From Streptomyces sp. 7-21 (lineage in GTDB: Bacteria > Actinomycetota > Actinomycetes > Streptomycetales > Streptomycetaceae): DNA of 64,000 bases. Below are positions 1 through 8,788 of the stretch, piece after piece. Within the stretch, counting starts at the first letter, position 1, and each line of letters starts with the position of its first letter. Below the pieces are notes generated by a model that ran no database searches, had not been told where the DNA came from, and saw nothing but the letters and a program-made list of their open reading frames with translations. The position numbers and the translations under genes are program-made. The stretch is from positions 1-64,000 of the forward strand of contig NZ_JAERRL010000015.1 in assembly GCF_016741785.1 (NCBI RefSeq), given 5' to 3'.

Positions 1-300
1 ATTCATGCTAATCAGCCAGCGCAGCCTTCACGCAAGGTGTTTGTCGTGCGCCCAGGGCCACGCTGCCGACCGGATGGGTAGGGAAGTGCGGGGGAAGCAC
101 GCGGCACTCTTCCGGCCTGCTGTCCGGCCCGGCGCTGGCCACGACCCTGAGCCGGGACTCCGGGACAACCCTGGGATCCGCCTCCGCTGACCGCAACCAG
201 TGGTGTACCTGGGTACCCGGGTACCGCAACTCGGGTGGTATCCGCGGTGTCCGCCCACGTCGGACGCCCTCCGCTGCGTCCTGACGCGACCGTAGGCGGC
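1..300. other. Upstream region without a supported gene
   Basis: No reading frame here has convincing coding character on either strand. The only visible structure is a run of overlapping GGTACC-type palindromes around 200-228, just before the CydB-like gene. It may hold that gene's promoter, but I cannot identify clear -35 and -10 boxes. Confidence 0.4.
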
Positions 301-1059
301 ATGGAAACGGTTGCCGCCTGCCTGCTGGGCCTCACCACCGCCGGGTATCCCGCCCTGGCCGGTGCGGGGCTCGGCCTTGGCATGCTGCTGCGCTTCCTGG
401 GCCGAACCCCGGCCGAGCGGCGCCGCGTTCTCGGCCGCACCGCCGCGCGCCAGCGCGCCCACGACGTGTGGCTGCTGGCCGCCGCCGCCTTCCTGTCGTG
501 CGGCTTTCCCTCCCTCGCCGCCGGCCTGGTGGCCGGGCTGTGGCCGCCGCTTGCGCTGCTCACCGCCGGGACGCTCGCCCGCTACGCCGGGTACCGCGCG
601 CGTGCCGTGGACGCCGTGCTGGCCGGGAGCTGGGCGGCGGCCACGGGCTGGGCGTGGCTGCTGGCCTCGTTCCTTAGCCGCGACCCGCTCCGGCCGGGCA
701 CGGGGGCCGCCGCCGCGCTGACCGCCGTCGCGGTGCTGCTGCTGTTCGTCACGCACGGCACGGCGTACGCGGCGCTGCGGCTGACCGGCGAGCCGTTCCA
801 GCGGGCCCGGCAGTTCGCGGGGCGGCAGGCCGGGCGCCGTTCGCTGCCGCTGAGCGCCGCCGTGCTGGCGGCGCTGCCGCCGCTGTCGGGCGCGCGGCTG
901 CCGCTGGCCGAGCACGCCGCCGCGGCGCCTGTGCTGGGCGTGCTCATTCCGCTCGTTCCCGCGGTCTCGTGGTGGCTGTGGCGGCGCGCGCTGCGGGGGA
1001 CCGGGGGAGCCCGGTGGCCGGACGGCGACCGCAGCGGACCACTCAACGACTACCGCTGA
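301..1059 (+). CDS. Shortened CydB-like membrane protein
   Basis: This 252-residue hydrophobic protein resembles subunit II of cytochrome bd oxidase (CydB). The N-terminal GLGMLLRFLGRTPAERRRVL stretch, the following VWLL helix (about residues 56-59) and the later LLFVTHGTAYAALRL helix match the order of conserved CydB segments. CydB is normally about 340 residues; here the conserved DGNEVWLL motif has become RAHDVWLL and the C-terminal part is short. No cydA is next to it, so a working bd oxidase from this locus is unlikely. It may be a degenerate paralogue or a repurposed membrane protein. ATG 301 is chosen because the CydB-like part begins there; an in-frame start at 235 adds a non-conserved stretch. 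The MMPL exporter follows after 49 bases. Confidence 0.6.
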   Translation: METVAACLLGLTTAGYPALAGAGLGLGMLLRFLGRTPAERRRVLGRTAARQRAHDVWLLAAAAFLSCGFPSLAAGLVAGLWPPLALLTAGTLARYAGYRARAVDAVLAGSWAAATGWAWLLASFLSRDPLRPGTGAAAALTAVAVLLLFVTHGTAYAALRLTGEPFQRARQFAGRQAGRRSLPLSAAVLAALPPLSGARLPLAEHAAAAPVLGVLIPLVPAVSWWLWRRALRGTGGARWPDGDRSGPLNDYR

Positions 1060-1108
1060 CTGACCGATGACCAACCCATGGCCAACCCATGACCGAGGAG
1101 GCACACCG

Positions 1109-3328
1109 ATGACCACCACGCACCAGAACGCCGCGCCGCCGCCGGCGCCGCCACCCGGGCGCCCCGGGGTGTTCGAGCGTCTGGCGGGCTTCGCCTACCG
1201 CCGCAAGTGGCTGGCCCTGCTGCTGTGGGTCGCCGTTCTCGTCGGCGTGCAGGTCGCGTCCTCGGCCATCAGCAACGACTACCGCAACGACTTCTCGCTG
1301 CCGGGCACCGAGTCGCAGCGGGCCACGGACCTGCTCACCGAGCACGGCTCGGACCGGGCGGGCGACACCCTCGACGTCGTCCTGCACGATGAGTCCGGCC
1401 TGAGAAGGCCCGAGGTCGAAAGCCGCGTCAGCGGCATGCTCGCGGACGCCGCCGAGCTGCCGCACGTCGTGCAGGCGGTCAGCCCGTACGAGGACCAGGC
1501 GGCGATCTCCCGCGACGGCACCATCGGCTACGGCACCCTCGTGCTCGACGTGAAGTCCGAGGCGATGTCCCGGACCGACGTCGAGCGGATCTACGAGACC
1601 GTCACCACGATCGAGGGCGACGGGCTGCGCGTCGAACTCGGCGGCGAGGCGGCCCGGGCGCTCACGGAGGACGAGGGCGGCGCGGCCGAGGGCATCGGCA
1701 TCATGGCGGCGCTCGTCATCCTCGTGTTCATGTTCGGCACGGTCATCGCCGCCGGGCTGCCCGTCATCACCGCGGTCTTCGCGGTCGGCAGCTCCATCGG
1801 CGCGATCGCCCTCTTCTCGCACCTGTTCACGATCGCCGACTACACGCCGTACGTGATGATGCTCGTCGGCCTCGGCGTCGGCATCGACTACGCGCTGCTG
1901 ATCTTCGCCCGCTACCGGGGCGAGCTGGTCAGCGGCCACGGCTCCGAGCAGGCCGCCCGGGCGGCGCTGGACGCGGCGGGCCGCACGGTCTTCTTCTCCG
2001 GCTGCACCGTGATCGTCGCGCTGCTCGGGCTGGTGGCGCTGGGCATCGGGGCGCTCCAGGGCATGGCGCTGTCCGTCGCGCTGACGGTGCTGGTGACGAT
2101 GGTGGCCTCGCTGACGCTGCTGCCGGCGCTGCTGGGGCTGTTCGGCGAGCGTTTCGCCCGGCAGTTCACGGCCAAGGCCGCCAAGCGGAAGGCCAGGGGC
2201 AAGCCCGCCAGCGGCGAGGCGTGGCGCCGGATGGGCGGGGCGGTGCAGCGTCACCCGGTGGTGTCGCTGGTCGCGGCGGTCGCGGCGCTGCTGGCGCTGG
2301 CCTTCCCGGCGCTCGGCCTGCGGCTGGGCTTCGCCGACGCGGGCAACGACGCTCCGGACTCCACCAGCAGGCAGGCGTACGACCTGCTCTCGGAGGGCTT
2401 CGGTCCGGGCTTCAACGGCCCGCTCGTCGTGGTGACCGACGCCAGCGGTGCCGACGGCGGGGCGGAGCAGGCGGCGGGCGCGGTCTCCCGCGTGCTCAAC
2501 GAGACCCCCGGCGTGGCCTCGGCGACGGACCCGATCCCGGCGTCCGAGGACGGGCAGCTCGCGACCGTGCTGGCGTTCCCCGAGTCCTCGCCGCAGGCGG
2601 AGGACACCGCCGACCTGGTGTCCACGCTGCGGGATGACGTGCTGCCGGCGGTGGCGTCCGACACGGGCGCCGAGTACCTGCTCGGCGGGCCGACGGCGGC
2701 GGCGCAGGACTTCTCCGCGACCGTGGCGGAGCGGATGCCGCTGTTCGTCGTCATCGTCGTCGGGGTGTCGATGCTGCTGCTGATGACGGTGTTCCGCTCG
2801 GTGCTGATCCCGCTGAAGGCGGCGGTGCTGAACCTGCTGAGCATCGGCGCCGCGCTCGGGGCGATGGTGCTGGTGTTCCAGGAGGGCAACCTGGGCGCGG
2901 AGCCGGGGCCGATCGAGGCGTTCCTGCCGGTGATGATCTTTGCGATCGTCTTCGGGCTGTCGATGGACTACGAGATCTTCCTGGTCTCCCGCATCCACGA
3001 GGAGTGGACGCACAGCGGGGACCACTCGCGGGCGGTGCGCGAGGGCCTGGGGCACACCGGGTCGGTCATCACAGCGGCCGGAGCCATCATGATCGTCGTC
3101 TTCGCGGCGTTCATGCTGTCCACGGAGCGGATGCTCCAGCAGATGGGCTTCGGCATGGCGGTGGCCATCTTCGTGGACGCTGTGATCATCCGCTGCCTGA
3201 TCGTGCCTGCGGCCATGCAGCTGATGGGGCGTGCCGCCTGGTGGCTGCCGTCGTGGCTGAACCGGTGGCTGCCCAGGGTGCAGCTGGAGCGCGAGGAGCG
3301 CGCGGCCGAGCCGGCCGTCCGGTCCTGA
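1109..3328 (+). CDS. MMPL/RND-family transporter
   Basis: The 739-residue protein has the layout of MMPL (mycobacterial membrane protein large) exporters: one N-terminal membrane helix (about 28-46), an extracytoplasmic domain, a block of five or six helices, a cytoplasmic linker (about 350-385), and a second repeat of the same plan. The repeated signatures GLGVGIDYALLIFARYR and FGLSMDYEIFLVSRIHEEW are typical of this RND superfamily, which exports lipids or drugs using the proton gradient. ATG 1109 is preferred over the in-frame upstream codons because GAGGAG lies eight bases before it. The substrate cannot be told from sequence. A hairpin follows the stop and separates it from the convergent phosphotransferase-like gene. 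Confidence 0.9.
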   Translation: MTTTHQNAAPPPAPPPGRPGVFERLAGFAYRRKWLALLLWVAVLVGVQVASSAISNDYRNDFSLPGTESQRATDLLTEHGSDRAGDTLDVVLHDESGLRRPEVESRVSGMLADAAELPHVVQAVSPYEDQAAISRDGTIGYGTLVLDVKSEAMSRTDVERIYETVTTIEGDGLRVELGGEAARALTEDEGGAAEGIGIMAALVILVFMFGTVIAAGLPVITAVFAVGSSIGAIALFSHLFTIADYTPYVMMLVGLGVGIDYALLIFARYRGELVSGHGSEQAARAALDAAGRTVFFSGCTVIVALLGLVALGIGALQGMALSVALTVLVTMVASLTLLPALLGLFGERFARQFTAKAAKRKARGKPASGEAWRRMGGAVQRHPVVSLVAAVAALLALAFPALGLRLGFADAGNDAPDSTSRQAYDLLSEGFGPGFNGPLVVVTDASGADGGAEQAAGAVSRVLNETPGVASATDPIPASEDGQLATVLAFPESSPQAEDTADLVSTLRDDVLPAVASDTGAEYLLGGPTAAAQDFSATVAERMPLFVVIVVGVSMLLLMTVFRSVLIPLKAAVLNLLSIGAALGAMVLVFQEGNLGAEPGPIEAFLPVMIFAIVFGLSMDYEIFLVSRIHEEWTHSGDHSRAVREGLGHTGSVITAAGAIMIVVFAAFMLSTERMLQQMGFGMAVAIFVDAVIIRCLIVPAAMQLMGRAAWWLPSWLNRWLPRVQLEREERAAEPAVRS

Positions 3329-3333
3329 CGGCC

Positions 3334-3380
3334 CCGGGCGGGGCGGGATGCGGGAGGGCCCGTGGTCCCGCTCCGCCCGG
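3334..3380. terminator. Terminator hairpin between convergent genes
   Basis: A 15-base-pair stem (3334-3348 pairs with 3366-3380, with one G-T wobble) and a 17-base loop lie between the MMPL stop at 3328 and the stop of the convergent gene at 3388. Its placement fits a bidirectional terminator without a U-tract, as is common in Streptomyces. Confidence 0.6.
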
Positions 3381-3387
3381 CGGCGTT

Positions 3388-4539
3388 TCAGTCCAGGAAT
3401 CCGGTGGCCAGCGACGGCGTCTGCGGCGCTTCGGCCGCGGGCTGGCTCGCGGGCCCGGCGGCCGGCGCGGTGCCGGCCTGCCGTGCCGCGGCCGCGTAAC
3501 CCGCGTAGATTCCCTCCACGACGCGGTGCCCGGGGGGACGGCGAAGCCCCAGCGGGCCGGCGGCGTTCCGCAGGACGGCCGCCACCGTGTGGCCCGCCCG
3601 CTCCAGCTGCTCCGGCAGCAGCTCGGCGGGGGCCTCCCGCACGGCCATCCCCTGCCGGATGACGTCCGTGAACACGGACTGCACCCTCTTGTACGCCAGG
3701 TACCGCGGCAGGTCCTTGACCAGACCGTCCGCCGCGCCCGGCCGGGCCGTCTCCATGGCACCCGCCCAGCGGACCACCATCGCGTGCTCCTGGGCACGGG
3801 GGTACCCCATCAGGTGCAGGTGCGTCGCCAGGTCGTAGACCGGGTCGCCGAGCAGCGCCAGCTCCCAGTCGATGGTCCACAGCGAGCCGTCGTCCTCACC
3901 CACGATGAGGTTGTCGCGGTGCAGGTCGCCGTGGAGCAGGCAGAACGGCCGGTCCGTCAGCCGGCCGGCCGCGCGCCCCAGCGGCCCGTCGGGCGCCAGG
4001 ACGCCGGGATCGATGCCCAGCGAGGCGAACAGGGATCCGAACTGGGGGCGGTGGGTGTGCCACACGCGTGTCCTGGTGAAGCGGAGCAGGCTGTGCAGGA
4101 ACTCCGCGCTGGTCCGCGGCCGCTTTCCGGGCGGGCAGCTGTGCACGAGCGTGAGCGCGGAGGGAGGGACGGCGGCCATCTGGCCGAACAGGCTGGCCAG
4201 CTGCCGCAGGTGGACGCGGGCCAGGGATGTGCCCTTCGGGCGGAGGGCGGACAGCACGGTGCCCTCGATGTAGCCGTGGACACGTATGTCGGCGGGGTCG
4301 CCGTGCTCGCTGGAGGAGAGCCGGTAGACCGGCGGGACGCGGTCGAAGCCCAGGAGGGCGAGTTCGATGAGGAGGTCTTCCTCGTTGCGGAAACAGCGGG
4401 GGTCGAATCGGTGGACTCCCAGCCGCGGCCTGGCGGCCTTCAGCCGCCCGAGGGCGGCGAGTTCTCCCTGCGGACGCAGGATCTGCCAGACGCGGTGGTG
4501 CCCGCGCAGGGTGGTGGTCCGGGTCAACTGCTGGCTCAT
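3388..4539 (-). CDS. Aminoglycoside phosphotransferase-family protein
   Basis: The 383-residue protein has the APH/choline-kinase fold. The catalytic loop HGDLHRDN is near residue 222, and the metal-binding segment IDWELALLGDPVYDLATHL follows it. Such proteins phosphorylate small hydroxylated compounds; many in actinomycetes have unknown substrates, so resistance should not be assumed. The Pro/Ala-rich C-terminal tail (about 355-383) looks disordered. It is transcribed towards the MMPL gene, and devB lies 203 bases upstream on the same strand. That gap contains GGTACG repeats and a degenerate TGTCGG-like microsatellite (about 4625-4655), but no clear promoter. Confidence 0.8.
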   Translation of the reverse strand: MSQQLTRTTTLRGHHRVWQILRPQGELAALGRLKAARPRLGVHRFDPRCFRNEEDLLIELALLGFDRVPPVYRLSSSEHGDPADIRVHGYIEGTVLSALRPKGTSLARVHLRQLASLFGQMAAVPPSALTLVHSCPPGKRPRTSAEFLHSLLRFTRTRVWHTHRPQFGSLFASLGIDPGVLAPDGPLGRAAGRLTDRPFCLLHGDLHRDNLIVGEDDGSLWTIDWELALLGDPVYDLATHLHLMGYPRAQEHAMVVRWAGAMETARPGAADGLVKDLPRYLAYKRVQSVFTDVIRQGMAVREAPAELLPEQLERAGHTVAAVLRNAAGPLGLRRPPGHRVVEGIYAGYAAAARQAGTAPAAGPASQPAAEAPQTPSLATGFLD

Positions 4540-4742
4540 GTCGGTGTGCTCCAGGGCAGCGGTAGGGCGGACACGTGGGGTCCGCGAAAAGGGCTGGAAC
4601 TGGGGCTAGAACTTCGGTCGTGCAGGTGTCGGTGTCGCTGTCGGAGTCATTGTCGAGCCGGTGTGCGGGGGTGCGCGGGTTTACCGGGTAGCAGCACGGT
4701 ACGCCCGGTACGTCCCCCTGCCGATGGCTCACTTGACTCATT

Positions 4743-5435
4743 TCACCCGCGCGTTGCGGTGATCAGGGCAGTGAGTATCTCGTCCAGCGACCTCACCACG
4801 AGCGGTGCGCCCGCGTCTTTCAGCCGTGCGGCGGCCGCCGGCGTCGGCGCATAGCCGAGGAACGCGACATCAGCCGCGCGGGCGGCGAGGCAGTCGGTGG
4901 GTGAGTCGCCGATCATCACGGCGTGTTCCGGGGGCGTGCGGGTCGACGCCAGGGCGCGCAGCAGCGTGTCGGGGTGCGGCTTCAGCAGCGAGGTGTCGTG
5001 GGTGCGCCCGTGGATGCGGCCGCCGAAGTAGCCGGCCAGCGAGTGGCGCGTGAGGTAGTGCTCGACCGCGAGCGGAGAGTTGTTGGTGGCCACCGCCACC
5101 TGGCGGCCGCGCGCGGTGAGCGCGGCGATCAGCGCGGCGGCGTGCGGGGTCGGGCGCGCGGTGCCGGCCGCGGCTATCTCTTCGCTGGTCAGCGCGGCCT
5201 CGACCCGGCGCACCACCGCCGCTCCCGGGCGCTGGGCGGCGACGCCCAGGAGGACGACCTGCGGGTCGGGCGTGGCCCGTAACTCGTCGGTCAGCAGCTG
5301 TGAGGCGCCGATGGCCTCGATGTGGTCGCGCAGCCTGCGGGCCACCGACTCCGCGGGGCGAGCGGCGAAGAGATGACAGACAGGGCCGTCGAAGTCGAAG
5401 AGAACACAGCGCGCGTTACTGACGATTCCCCTCAT
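4743..5435 (-). CDS. devB: HAD-family phosphatase, DevB type
   Basis: The 230-residue protein has all four haloacid-dehalogenase motifs: FDFDG near residue 14 (nucleophile and acid Asp), the Asn/Ser motif VATNNS near 118, the Lys in LKPHP near 151, and GDSPTD near 176 for Mg2+. Its ATG directly follows the TAG of the upstream GntR gene, so the two are almost certainly one operon with coupled translation. In Streptomyces coelicolor a GntR regulator and a HAD hydrolase in this order form devA-devB, required for normal aerial development. The assignment rests on that arrangement and family match. The substrate is unknown. Confidence 0.75.
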   Translation of the reverse strand: MRGIVSNARCVLFDFDGPVCHLFAARPAESVARRLRDHIEAIGASQLLTDELRATPDPQVVLLGVAAQRPGAAVVRRVEAALTSEEIAAAGTARPTPHAAALIAALTARGRQVAVATNNSPLAVEHYLTRHSLAGYFGGRIHGRTHDTSLLKPHPDTLLRALASTRTPPEHAVMIGDSPTDCLAARAADVAFLGYAPTPAAAARLKDAGAPLVVRSLDEILTALITATRG

Positions 5436-6302
5436 CTAACCGAGTGTGAGCGGTTGCGCGAGCGTTGACCAGAGGGACTCGAACCACTCCTGCGACTCCG
5501 CCACGAACGCGGCGTCCTGCTCGTCGCGCCCTTCGGGGTCGGCGGAGGCGCGGAAGACCTTCGAGTTCAGGCCGAGCACGTCGTAGATCTCCAGCTGCTC
5601 CTGCTCGTACTCCACGGTCCGCGGCAGCACCTGGTAGTAGGCCGTCAGCACCTCGGTGCCGTTGAGAATGTACAGCTTCTGCACGGGTGTCAGCGGCACG
5701 CCCCGGATCTCGACGTTCACCTTCGGCACGAGCCGCATCTCGGCGAGCGAGGTCAGCTGGTGCCGCAGTGAGGTGGCGAACGTCCGGGTCAGCTGCGCCA
5801 GGCGGGCCCGGGGGCGGGCGTCGCTGGCGTCCGAGACCAGCCGGGGGTACGCCAGCGGGCCCTCGGGGTCGGGCAGCAGAATCCGCACGGTGATCGAACG
5901 GGGCGTCAGCTCGCCCGCCGAGATCGCGATCAGCGGCGCGGCCAGCGCCGAACTGAGCGTCTCCGTCGTCAGCGAGAACGCGTCGATGGAGACGTCCTCC
6001 GCCTGGAACGCCACGGCGATGCGGTCGGCGACCTCCACGCCCGCCGGGCGCGGCCCGTCCTGCCCGGGCAGCGTCACCACGGCGGGCGCGCCCCGGCCCC
6101 GGGCGCTGAGGTACCCCTCGCGCTCCAGGATGGCCAGCGCCTGGCGCACGGTGGCGCGGTTGACCTTGAACTCCTCGACCAGGACCCGCTGGGTCGGCAG
6201 CTTGCTGTGCCGCGGCAGCGCTCCGGAGCGTATGCGGTCGCGCAGCTCCCCCGCGATGCGGTCCGCGGACGGCGCATCCTCGTGACTCACGCGGGACACC
6301 AT
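5436..6302 (-). CDS. devA: GntR-family regulator, DevA type
   Basis: A winged helix-turn-helix (about residues 12-80, with LPTQRVLVEEFKVNRATVRQ and LEREGYLSARGRG) is followed by a ligand-binding-like domain of about 190 residues, giving 288 in all. The gene sits immediately upstream of a HAD hydrolase, the order of the S. coelicolor devA-devB operon, where DevA represses its own promoter and affects aerial hyphae. ATG 6302 is preferred over an in-frame TTG at 6335, because the regulator-like sequence begins after it. The divergent intergenic region carries a GTTGG-N12-CCAAC inverted repeat that could be its operator. Confidence 0.75.
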   Translation of the reverse strand: MVSRVSHEDAPSADRIAGELRDRIRSGALPRHSKLPTQRVLVEEFKVNRATVRQALAILEREGYLSARGRGAPAVVTLPGQDGPRPAGVEVADRIAVAFQAEDVSIDAFSLTTETLSSALAAPLIAISAGELTPRSITVRILLPDPEGPLAYPRLVSDASDARPRARLAQLTRTFATSLRHQLTSLAEMRLVPKVNVEIRGVPLTPVQKLYILNGTEVLTAYYQVLPRTVEYEQEQLEIYDVLGLNSKVFRASADPEGRDEQDAAFVAESQEWFESLWSTLAQPLTLG

Positions 6303-6379
6303 ACAACTTTCGGTCAGTTCCGGAGGGTTATCCAATCAGTGTTTGCTCAGCGTGGCCAACCGGGCATCACAGGCATATA

Positions 6380-6401
6380 GTTGGCGTACAACTTGACCAA
6401 C
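6380..6401. promoter_or_regulatory. Candidate DevA operator
   Basis: GTTGG (6380-6384) and CCAAC (6397-6401) form an inverted repeat in the region between devA and the divergent small membrane gene. The octamer TACAACTT inside it (6387-6394) recurs at 6302-6309, overlapping the devA start. This is the sort of symmetry expected of a GntR operator, and DevA is known to autoregulate. The assignment is inference. Confidence 0.35.
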
Positions 6402-6534
6402 TCGCAGTCATCTCGGCGAAGTTGGATGCTCCTGGGGGTCAGGGCCCCCGGAGTTCTGGGTGATCCGGGAGTTCGCGGCGGTCAACGAGGTCACAGGGAT
6501 CAAAGGGATTCGTATGAGGAGAGGAGGGGCCATC

Positions 6535-6720
6535 ATGCTCGTTTCCACGATCGTTGTCGCTGCGGTGGGCATCGTGCTGGAACGGGCAGTAGAGCTCCAG
6601 TACGGACTGCCAGGGCTGATCGGGCTTCTGATCATGCGGACGGGCTTCCGCAAGCGGAACGTCACGTGCACCGCCGTGGGCGTCACCGTACTGGTGACGC
6701 TGGCCGTCAGCGCGCTGTGA
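6535..6720 (+). CDS. Small conserved membrane protein
   Basis: A 61-residue protein with two hydrophobic segments: MLVSTIVVAAVGIVLERAVE at the N-terminus and a C-terminal helix ending VTVLVTLAVSAL. A short basic loop (RTGFRKRN) lies between. ATG 6535 is chosen because a strong AGGAGAGGAGG sequence precedes it at 6517-6527; the longer in-frame start at 6460 has no such site. It is divergent from devA. I know of no function; similar small proteins are widespread in Streptomyces. Confidence 0.65.
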   Translation: MLVSTIVVAAVGIVLERAVELQYGLPGLIGLLIMRTGFRKRNVTCTAVGVTVLVTLAVSAL

Positions 6721-6871
6721 CGGGGGCGCGCGACGGGGGATGACAGCGGCCCGGCGGGAGAGCGGGCCGGAACCGGCGGCCGCGGGGAGCGCGCGGCACC
6801 GCGACGGGAACGAAGACCGGACACAGGATCGGGACGGGCACGCACCAGCCAGAGGACATCGGAACAAGACA

Positions 6872-6908
6872 GGACGGGCAGGCGCCAGGGCTCGGCGCCT
6901 GCCCGTCC
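6872..6908. terminator. Strong bidirectional terminator hairpin
   Basis: A perfect 15-base-pair stem (6872-6886 with 6894-6908) and a seven-base loop lie between the small membrane gene and the convergent acetyltransferase, 35 bases from the latter's stop codon. Confidence 0.75.
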
Positions 6909-6943
6909 GCGTGCGGCCAGCAGCAGCCGGCCGGAAACAGCCG

Positions 6944-8197
6944 CTAGAAGATGTCTAGGCAGAACGGCCGCCGCGCGGTGCGCAGCATGAGATCGGCACG
7001 GGCCAGCGCTCCGGCCCGCTCCTCGCTGACGAGCCCGAGCGCCGCCAGCCGTGACGCCGGCTCCTCCCCGAGGTACAGGCGGCTCAGCGCGCCCGTCGTC
7101 AGCGCCAGGTCCGGCTCCTGGCCGGTGGGCACGCACCGCGCCTCGCCCGTCTCGTCAGCCTCCAGCAGTACCCTGCCGCCCGCGAGCCCCAGGGGATCGG
7201 TCACGTCCAGCACCAGCCGCCCCGGCACGGCGTAGGTCCGGGCGGCCAGCATCCGCGGCAGGTCCAGCGGGCGCAGCCACAGGAAGTCGCCGCGCGTCGT
7301 CAGCCGCGCCGCCCGCGGGTCGGGCAGCAGGTCCGGCAGCAGCGCGTCCGGCGGGCAGCTGCCGGAGTCCACCGTCTCCATCCAGTCCAGCGAGATCAGC
7401 AGGTGCCACAGCGCGCGCTCCGCCTGCGGCGTCGTCGCCAGGAAGCCGGACACCTTGGCAACGTCGGTGGGCTGTGTGCCGACCTCGGACTTCTCCTCGA
7501 CGGTGAACGAGGCCATGCCCTGCGGCTGACCGGAGGCGTCCCGGTACACCGCGAAGTACGGCTCCAGGTAGGGGCCGCCGAAGGAGACCTCGCCGGTGTA
7601 CAGCCGCCACCACAGCTCATCACGGCTGATCGCGCCCGGCTGCGCGCGCCGGTAGGCGTCGTGCAGTCCGGGGCCGATCTCGCGGATCTCCGCGGCGTCC
7701 GTCAGCGTCACGCTGCCGTCGCCCGCCGCCTCGGCGGCGGTGCGGGCGGTGACGCCGGAGCGCGAGGCGGTCACCCGCCAAGTGGAGTACGAGGTGGCCG
7801 GGCCGAAGCCGAACCGGCCGTAGATCCGGTACTCGGAGGCCACCAGCGTCGCCACGGCGTCGCCGCGCTCCTTGGCCTCCGCCAGATCCCGCTCGATGAA
7901 CCGGCGCACCAGTCCCTGGCGCCGGTAGGGGGCCGTCACCGTCACCGCCGAGACCGCGTTCGCGGTCAGCGGTGCGCCGCCCGGCACCGTCAGCTCCTGC
8001 GGGAAGCTGCGGTACGTGGCCACGCACCTGGGGCCGTCGAAGACGCCGAGCGCCCTGCTCAGATCCTGCTCCTTCAGGCGGGTACGGACGCTCTCCGGGG
8101 ACGGCCGGTGGGGCCGGAGGAAGCCGTAACCCGCCGCGTACATCCACGCCTTAGCGGCGTCGGGGTCATCCGCGACGTTGCGTATGTCCAAGGCCAT
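6944..8197 (-). CDS. eis: Eis-type GNAT N-acetyltransferase
   Basis: The 417-residue protein has the size and layout of the Eis family: an N-terminal GNAT domain with the acetyl-CoA loop APYRRQGLVRRFIERDL near residue 90, a second GNAT-like region, and a C-terminal sterol-carrier-like domain. In mycobacteria Eis acetylates aminoglycosides at several positions, and also some proteins; the role in Streptomyces is not settled. The C-terminus (LDIF) is hydrophobic and acidic, as in the family, where the terminal carboxylate takes part in catalysis. rsiG lies 15 bases upstream on the same strand. Confidence 0.85.
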   Translation of the reverse strand: MALDIRNVADDPDAAKAWMYAAGYGFLRPHRPSPESVRTRLKEQDLSRALGVFDGPRCVATYRSFPQELTVPGGAPLTANAVSAVTVTAPYRRQGLVRRFIERDLAEAKERGDAVATLVASEYRIYGRFGFGPATSYSTWRVTASRSGVTARTAAEAAGDGSVTLTDAAEIREIGPGLHDAYRRAQPGAISRDELWWRLYTGEVSFGGPYLEPYFAVYRDASGQPQGMASFTVEEKSEVGTQPTDVAKVSGFLATTPQAERALWHLLISLDWMETVDSGSCPPDALLPDLLPDPRAARLTTRGDFLWLRPLDLPRMLAARTYAVPGRLVLDVTDPLGLAGGRVLLEADETGEARCVPTGQEPDLALTTGALSRLYLGEEPASRLAALGLVSEERAGALARADLMLRTARRPFCLDIF

Positions 8198-8212
8198 GGC
8201 CCCGACCCTAGG

Positions 8213-8788
8213 TCAGGGCTTTTCCGGGGTCACCGCATTTTCCGTGCCCTCCGCCGGGCCGCCCTGGGCCGCGTGGCCGAGCAGGTCGTCCACGCGCACC
8301 TGGCCCTCCCGGTACCGCCGGGCGATCTCCGCGCCGCACTCGTCCGCCGTGCGGTGCAGCTCCTGCCGCCGCCGCGAGATGCGGGACTCGTGACGCGCCA
8401 GCCGGGCCAGCGCCCGGCGCAGCTGCAGGTCGTCCAGCGCGCTGAGGTCCGACAGCTGCACCTCGGCGAGTATCTGCTCCGCGAGCCGCCGGTACTCCTC
8501 GCTCACCGGCGGCGTCAGCGTCACGTGCCGGGCCGAGGAGCGCTGCGGCGGCGGCCCGTCGGCGAGGATCCGGGCGAGCCGGTCCGCCAGCGGGCCGGAG
8601 CCGCCCGCCTCGGACCGCCGGCGCCGCTGCTCGGCCAGGAGGATGTCGATGCGCCCCTGCACCAGCCGCCGCACATAGCTCAGGTCCGCCTCTTCGCGGT
8701 GAGCGGTACGGCGCAGCGTCCGCAGCTCGGCCAGGCTCAGCAGCCGCGCGTCGGGCGGAGGGACGGCACCGGAAGCCGATGTGATCAT
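8213..8788 (-). CDS. rsiG: Anti-sigma factor RsiG (c-di-GMP-dependent)
   Basis: The 191-residue, mostly helical protein carries the RsiG signature E(X)3S(X)2R(X)3Q(X)3D at residues 33-48 (E33, S37, R40, Q44, D48). A second copy at 134-149 has E134, S138, R141 and D149, but His145 where the motif has Gln. In Streptomyces venezuelae two such helices form an antiparallel coiled coil that binds a c-di-GMP dimer and then holds sigma factor WhiG inactive, delaying sporulation. Here the first motif is perfect and the second has one substitution. whiG is not in the window. It may be cotranscribed with the Eis-type gene 15 bases downstream. Confidence 0.88.
   Translation of the reverse strand: MITSASGAVPPPDARLLSLAELRTLRRTAHREEADLSYVRRLVQGRIDILLAEQRRRRSEAGGSGPLADRLARILADGPPPQRSSARHVTLTPPVSEEYRRLAEQILAEVQLSDLSALDDLQLRRALARLARHESRISRRRQELHRTADECGAEIARRYREGQVRVDDLLGHAAQGGPAEGTENAVTPEKP

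Noticed and set aside
1043..3880. 945-codon open frame on the minus strand
   Set aside because: It is antisense to the MMPL gene, is rich in Arg, His, Gln and Gly, and has no recognisable domain; it is a by-product of high GC.
3388..4539. Aminoglycoside resistance gene
   Set aside because: The fold is right, but many such proteins act on other compounds and nothing nearby points to resistance.
3896..4741. Minus-strand frame with an acidic DNDSDSDTDT run
   Set aside because: It is in another frame from the phosphotransferase gene, without a good start site; the acidic run comes from a short DNA repeat.
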